A stretch of DNA of 17,712 nt from contig CAMZAI010000031.1 of NCBI GenBank assembly GCA_947304065.1, positions 1 through 17,712 on the forward strand, written 5' to 3'. The position numbers and the translations under genes were made by a program. A model generated the notes under the pieces. It was given only the letters and a program-made list of their open reading frames with translations. It was not told the DNA's origin and did no database searches. Shown here one piece after another: positions 13,594 to 17,712 of the stretch (position 1 is its first letter; every line of letters begins with the position of its first letter). The DNA comes from an uncultured Clostridia bacterium. GTDB lineage: Bacteria > Bacillota > Clostridia > Lachnospirales > Lachnospiraceae.

Positions 13594-14262
13594 TTAGCCG
13601 ATCCTGAGGTCGTTAAGGATCGATTTGGTGACCGGTTCGATATAAATATTCTCATCCTCAAGGAATGCGATCTTCGATTCCTTGGCCTGATTGCGGTCAG
13701 GGTTGTCGGGAGCACGTGCGATCGTGTCCGCGATGCGTATCTGCATCGGATTCATGTCGAGAGCGAAAACAAACGCGTCCCTGTTGCCCGATGCGCCTGC
13801 GACGGCATTGCCCTTTAATGCGCCGAGCACGATGATATTTCCGTTCGAGCTGATCGCCGCGCCGGGATTGATGTCGCCGACGTAGATAATGCTGTTGTCG
13901 CACTGAAGCTGCTGGCCGGATCTTAAGTTGCCCTTGTAGAAGGTGGCCGTATTGCCTGCGGTCTCCATCAGCGACTTGTTCACCGCCTGCGCAAAGCTGC
14001 TCGTCTCATGCGGATCCTCGCTTAAGATGCATACTACCTCGAGATCGGAATTCGTTCCGATAACATCGAGCAGCTCCATCTCCTCGCCGCGGGTCAGATC
14101 CCTTCCTTCAAAGCGCACAGCCGTCTTGCAGTTCCCGAGGAACTTCGACGAATCGGCAAACTTCTTAGCGACCATGTCCTTTAAGATGCCGAACTCGACC
14201 TGTCCGTCAAGAACCACGATAATTCCGTTTCTGCTTCCCTTGATCACTACCGAATTATCCAT
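13594..14262 (-). CDS. minC: Septum site-determining protein MinC
   Basis: 222 residues. The N-terminal domain (about 1-100) antagonises FtsZ polymerisation. The C-terminal right-handed beta-helix (about 110-215) dimerises and binds MinD; it includes the conserved RSGQ (114-117) and the repeating Gly pattern YVGDINPGAAISSNGNIIVL (127-146), followed by LKGNAVAGASGN (149-160). The start at 14262 has AGGAG about 11 nt upstream. In the 56 nt before it, after the mrdA stop, the minus strand shows a small TCACT/AGTGA hairpin without a T-run, which could be a processing site rather than a terminator. Confidence 0.94.
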   Translation of the reverse strand: MDNSVVIKGSRNGIIVVLDGQVEFGILKDMVAKKFADSSKFLGNCKTAVRFEGRDLTRGEEMELLDVIGTNSDLEVVCILSEDPHETSSFAQAVNKSLMETAGNTATFYKGNLRSGQQLQCDNSIIYVGDINPGAAISSNGNIIVLGALKGNAVAGASGNRDAFVFALDMNPMQIRIADTIARAPDNPDRNQAKESKIAFLEDENIYIEPVTKSILNDLRIG

Positions 14263-14318
14263 ATGCTTAGACTCTCCTCTTTAGAATCTCACTGTACTTA
14301 TAGTGATATTATTCTTTA

Positions 14319-17180
14319 TCAGTCGGATACCGTGATATTGGTAACATTTGTTGTGGTAAGATCTCCGCTCAGGAGCTCTTCCTTATTCTCGTCGTTAAAG
14401 TAGAGGCCGTAAACCTCACGCGCGAGCTTTGCCGCATTGGCCGATGCGTATCCGTTCGGGATAACGATGGTCACGCTGACTTCGGGCTTCGAATACGGCG
14501 CGAACGAAATAAACAGACCGTGGCTGGGATGCGTAAGCGAAACCTGTGCGGTTCCCGTCTTTCCCGCAACCTTGAAGCCGAGATCGCCGTAAAGCGTGTT
14601 CAGGCTGTTCGCCGAGGTATTAACCACGTCGTACATACCCTTCTGCACCGCGTTCCACTGATTATCGGTGTAGCTCTCGATCCGGTTGAATACGGTCGCG
14701 CTGTTGTCTGTCTCTTCGCCCGACTCTTTATTGACCGTTTTGTCGACGATCGTCAGGTTAAATACCGTTCCCTTGTTCGCGACAGCGGTAACGTATCTGG
14801 AAATCTGGATCGGCGCAAAGTTGTGATAATATCCGATCGATGTACGTACCGCGTCGGTACTGGATATTGCGGGCATGGACTCCGGAACCTCTACTCCGGA
14901 CTTATCCGCAAGACCGAACCAGGAAGCGTATTTCTGGATCTTCGAGATACCGAGTGAGTCGCTGTACTCTCCCTTCGCGTCGAGCGACATATTGTAGCCG
15001 ACCTGATAGAAGAAATAGTTACAGCTGTGCTGGATAGCCTGCGTCAGATTGATCCAACCGTGATTGCCGGGATATTTCCAGCACTTGGGGGAAGGATCGA
15101 CAAGCTCGAACAGACCCTCGTCCTTGATCTTCGTCTGAGTTGTAATGACGCCTTCGGCCATTCCGGCGAGCGCCATAAGCGGCTTGAATGTGGAACCCGT
15201 AGCCGTCTGCTGCTGTGTGGGACGGTTGAGCAGTGGAGTCGCGCTGTTCGCGAGCAGCTTGCTGTAATAGTCCCAGTCGATCTTATTCGCGAGCATGTTG
15301 TTGTCATAGCTCGGATAAGTGACCATAGCGAGCACGTCTCCGTTATTGACATCCGTGATGACGATCGAACCGCTGCAGGGCTCGAGCGCCAGCATACCGG
15401 GCGTGATCTCGAGGTTCGTGAGCTTCTCTTTTACAAAATAGTAAGCTCCGATCCTGCCGTTCTTAAGCCTCTTATAGTCGTTCTCGTTATATTCGAGAAC
15501 GCCCTGATCGTACAGGAGCAGGCACATATCCTTGCCGGAGATCTTGTAGTTGAAGATCAGCACCCTGTAGATCATTTTTTCGAATACCGTGTTATTATAC
15601 AGTTTTTCGAAAACATAATCTATAAGCTTATCGTAAACTTCGTTATTTGTATTGTAATCGCTGCCTATGCCGAGCTTCGCGAGGTCGATCCACTGTATGT
15701 CTATCGCGTGCTGCAGGAACTCGCTCAAAGAAATCTTGTCCTCGGTGTATTTAATATAGGTCTGGTCCTTCTGGTCGATCAGTTCCTTTAAGAGAACCTG
15801 GTTGGACCTCAGCATCGAGTAGATGTAATCGATATAGCCTTCGTACTCCTCGGTCAGCTTGCTGTTGATTATCGGCGAATTATACGACAGTATGTCATGA
15901 AGCTTGTCGAGCACCTGGCCTTCTTTGGTCTTATAGGTGTTGTATATCTTCTGCTCAAGCTCCGTCGCGTCGTCAGCCTGGAAATGGCTGATATCGAGCA
16001 CGCTGTTCGCGATAAATGCGTTATATACCTCGTAAATGGGAATCGTGATCTTACTCGCCGAATCTCCCTTTCCGCCGTAGCTCGTCGAATTGACGATCTT
16101 CGAAATAAGGATCGCCGCGATATTGTTCTCGAGAATGTGATAGCAGGCTATCTGCAGCTCACGGTCTATCGTAAGGTAAATGTCGTCACCCGCGACGGGC
16201 GATGATTTAACGGTCGAAGAAATGATCTTTCCGGTACCGCTGACCGAGAGTTCCTCGACTCCGCTCTGTCCGCGCAGCAGTGAATCCATCTCTTTTTCAA
16301 TGCCTGTTTTGCCGACAACCGACGAGGTATTGTACATATCCTCTTCAAGGTTGGCGTTCAGCGCATCGGCCTCTTCCTCGGTAGCCTTACCCGTGTATCC
16401 GAGGATATGTGCGAAGAACAGGCTGTCGTTATATACTCTCGAAGTAACCTGACGTATCTCTACGCCTTTCAGCTCCGCCGAATTCTCTTCTATCGCCGCT
16501 ATGGTCACGGTATCGACATCCGAGCAGATCGTAAACTCGGAATACTGCGGATACAGCGTGAGCAGCGCGTATCTTACGGTCATGATCTTCAGCGCCTGCC
16601 CGACAGGGTAATCGTCCGATATGCCGAACATCGGAGACTGCTTGTTGCCGTTCTTCATGAAGTTATATACTTCTTCGGCAGTGGCCTCTTTCTGTTCGTC
16701 GGTCAGCTTATTGACGCTTGTAAGACAGTAAGCGTTCTTTTTGAACCTCAGCAGCGCATTGCCCGAAAGATTGAAAGCAAATTCGCCGTTTTCGTCAATA
16801 TATATCGCGAAATCCAGTTCCAGCTCGTGTCCGTTGCGCTCGATGATGTCGATCAGTTTCGCTATCATCGCGTTGCGCTCGGCGTTGCTTCCGAAATTCG
16901 CGCTGTTGCTCATTACTATGTTGTAGCTCAGTACGTTGTATGCCAGCAGATTGCCGTTCCTGTCGTAGATATTGCCGCGAACGCTGTCCGTGTAGCGAAG
17001 CTTGTAGGACTGGTAATTCGTGTCCTTCGAAGTATTGTTCTCGTCGGTCGCCACCGCAAGTATCTGCAGCGAATACATCCTGCCGACCAGGATCGAGAAA
17101 AGCACGATGATCAGGATCGACAGATATACAAGCCTTGAGCTGAATATCTCTTTGAGTTTGTTTAAAAATGCATCAAACAT
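14319..17180 (-). CDS. mrdA: Class B penicillin-binding protein 2 (elongasome transpeptidase) with large insertion
   Basis: 953 residues, against roughly 600-700 for most PBP2 proteins. There is a short cytoplasmic N-terminus, one membrane anchor (about 17-40) and the pedestal/dimerisation domain with RGNIYDRNG (68-76) and SSVVGKTGIEKEMDSLLRGQ (286-305). The transpeptidase domain runs from about 595 to 925 with SxxK S663-T-F-K666 (the acylated Ser663), SxN S719-C-N721 and KTGT 874-877. Between TIDRELQ (337-343) and the strand GSIVITDVNNGDVLAM (604-619), where other PBP2s have about 25 residues, lie about 250 residues rich in Asn, Tyr, Ile, Lys and predicted helix. The enzyme cross-links lateral-wall peptidoglycan with RodA. 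Its ATG overlaps the mreD stop by one base (TGATG). Confidence 0.94.
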   Translation of the reverse strand: MFDAFLNKLKEIFSSRLVYLSILIIVLFSILVGRMYSLQILAVATDENNTSKDTNYQSYKLRYTDSVRGNIYDRNGNLLAYNVLSYNIVMSNSANFGSNAERNAMIAKLIDIIERNGHELELDFAIYIDENGEFAFNLSGNALLRFKKNAYCLTSVNKLTDEQKEATAEEVYNFMKNGNKQSPMFGISDDYPVGQALKIMTVRYALLTLYPQYSEFTICSDVDTVTIAAIEENSAELKGVEIRQVTSRVYNDSLFFAHILGYTGKATEEEADALNANLEEDMYNTSSVVGKTGIEKEMDSLLRGQSGVEELSVSGTGKIISSTVKSSPVAGDDIYLTIDRELQIACYHILENNIAAILISKIVNSTSYGGKGDSASKITIPIYEVYNAFIANSVLDISHFQADDATELEQKIYNTYKTKEGQVLDKLHDILSYNSPIINSKLTEEYEGYIDYIYSMLRSNQVLLKELIDQKDQTYIKYTEDKISLSEFLQHAIDIQWIDLAKLGIGSDYNTNNEVYDKLIDYVFEKLYNNTVFEKMIYRVLIFNYKISGKDMCLLLYDQGVLEYNENDYKRLKNGRIGAYYFVKEKLTNLEITPGMLALEPCSGSIVITDVNNGDVLAMVTYPSYDNNMLANKIDWDYYSKLLANSATPLLNRPTQQQTATGSTFKPLMALAGMAEGVITTQTKIKDEGLFELVDPSPKCWKYPGNHGWINLTQAIQHSCNYFFYQVGYNMSLDAKGEYSDSLGISKIQKYASWFGLADKSGVEVPESMPAISSTDAVRTSIGYYHNFAPIQISRYVTAVANKGTVFNLTIVDKTVNKESGEETDNSATVFNRIESYTDNQWNAVQKGMYDVVNTSANSLNTLYGDLGFKVAGKTGTAQVSLTHPSHGLFISFAPYSKPEVSVTIVIPNGYASANAAKLAREVYGLYFNDENKEELLSGDLTTTNVTNITVSD

Positions 17181-17683
17181 CAGTCTCGGTCAAACCTCTT
17201 GAAGAAAATGTTGCAGGAATTCAGGAACTTATACAGCAATATCGCGATAAGCACCGTGTAAATAACTCTCGGGAACATAAACCTGACCATGTAAAAACCG
17301 ATGTTCAGCTTGCCCGAGAGCAGGTAGAAGAACAGGTAATACATCAGGTTGTAAAACAGTTCGGAAACTCCCACAAGTATAAGCGGTATCGTGTAATCGT
17401 TCTCATCATAGAAACGATGCAGAAATCCCGCCAGATATCCTATCAGCAGGTACATCAGGGCAAACAGGCCCATGAAGCTGCTGTAGGTGCAATCGATCGT
17501 CAGACCGCATATCAGTCCGGTGAGCATTGCGGGTATCCGTCCGCGCATGAACGCTACGGATACAACAAGTATGAGCAGAAGGTTCGGGACCACTCCGGCC
17601 AGCGCGATCGATTGAAATACGCTCGTCTGCAGCACATAAAGGATCACGGTTTCCGCTATCACTGCCAGAATTCTAATTATCAC
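17180..17683 (-). CDS. mreD: Rod shape-determining protein MreD
   Basis: 167 residues, hydrophobic throughout with about five membrane helices, as in MreD. The start codon is GTG at 17683 (GTG-ATA-ATT), with a GGGG element about 9-13 nt upstream inside the mreC tail. MreD works with MreC to couple MreB filaments to the RodA/PBP2 synthase. It overlaps the upstream mreC frame by 11 nt and the downstream mrdA by 1 nt, the classic mreC-mreD-mrdA chain. Sequence conservation in MreD is low; the call rests on length, topology and context as much as residues. Confidence 0.9.
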   Translation of the reverse strand: MIIRILAVIAETVILYVLQTSVFQSIALAGVVPNLLLILVVSVAFMRGRIPAMLTGLICGLTIDCTYSSFMGLFALMYLLIGYLAGFLHRFYDENDYTIPLILVGVSELFYNLMYYLFFYLLSGKLNIGFYMVRFMFPRVIYTVLIAILLYKFLNSCNIFFKRFDRD

Positions 17684-17712
17684 TTGAAACTACCCCGTCC
17701 AGATCCTCAAGC
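17673..17712 (-). CDS. mreC: C-terminal end of MreC (partial)
   Basis: A reading frame enters from the window edge and encodes LEDLDGVVSSDN before TAG at 17673-17675. It overlaps the GTG start of mreD by 11 nt. The short Asp/Ser-rich end and the position directly before mreD suit the C-terminus of MreC, but twelve codons are too few to prove it from sequence alone. Confidence 0.55.
   Translation of the reverse strand, partial: LEDLDGVVSSDN

Noticed and set aside
15027..15791. 254-codon plus-strand open frame opposite mrdA
   Set aside because: Antisense shadow of the PBP2 transpeptidase and insert region; no domain, no convincing ribosome binding site. The same holds for the plus-strand frame at 16407-17138.
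1..17712. CRISPR array, insertion sequence, prophage, tRNA or rRNA genes
   Set aside because: No spaced direct repeats, transposase or integrase frames, terminal inverted repeats, or tRNA/rRNA-like stretches were seen.

Overview
The window is about 17.7 kb and almost entirely minus-strand coding. It looks like chromosomal DNA of an anaerobic Firmicute of class Clostridia, most likely Lachnospiraceae or a near relative. The reasons are the mre-mrdA-minCDE-rodA order, the Clostridia-style neighbourhood yggS/sepF/divIVA/lspA/rluD, strong AGGAGG-type ribosome binding sites, and the form of methylglyoxal synthase. The family assignment is inference. I see no rRNA, tRNA, CRISPR array, insertion sequence or prophage. 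No gene-free stretch exceeds 300 bases.

Transcription runs from high to low coordinates. (1) 17712-9784 is an elongation and septum-placement block: the mreC tail, mreD, an unusually long class B penicillin-binding protein (mrdA), minC, minD, minE, rodA, methylglyoxal synthase (mgsA) and a lipoprotein D-Ala-D-Ala carboxypeptidase. Genes are close or overlap, and the block closes with a hairpin/T-run terminator. (2) 9758-9170 holds a small P-loop protein of unknown function with its own promoter and terminator. (3) 9164-5585 is a division block: a membrane-anchored HlyD-like protein, the PLP-binding YggS, sepF and divIVA, ending in a hairpin. (4) 5560-2918 is lspA, rluD (the two overlap by 55 nt) and an AAA/DUF4143 ATPase. 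(5) 2868-1 is a stress/efflux-type module: a BlaI-like repressor with a strong promoter flanked by two BlaI-type dyads, a TetR repressor, an HdeD-like DUF308 membrane protein and an MMPL (RND-type) transporter cut by the window edge.

In function, RodA (glycosyltransferase) and the PBP2 homologue (transpeptidase) would build lateral wall under MreC/MreD control. MinCDE and DivIVA place the septum, SepF tethers FtsZ, and the carboxypeptidase trims peptide stems. LspA would process lipoproteins, including that carboxypeptidase. The less explained members are the HlyD-like protein, the P-loop protein, mgsA inside a wall operon, and the orphan BlaI with two dyads. No wholly new system is proven by the sequence. 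The best leads are those conserved but uncharacterised neighbours, the large PBP2 insertion, the Asp-to-Glu change in MgsA, and a repeated layout in which terminator-like hairpins sit directly in front of start codons.
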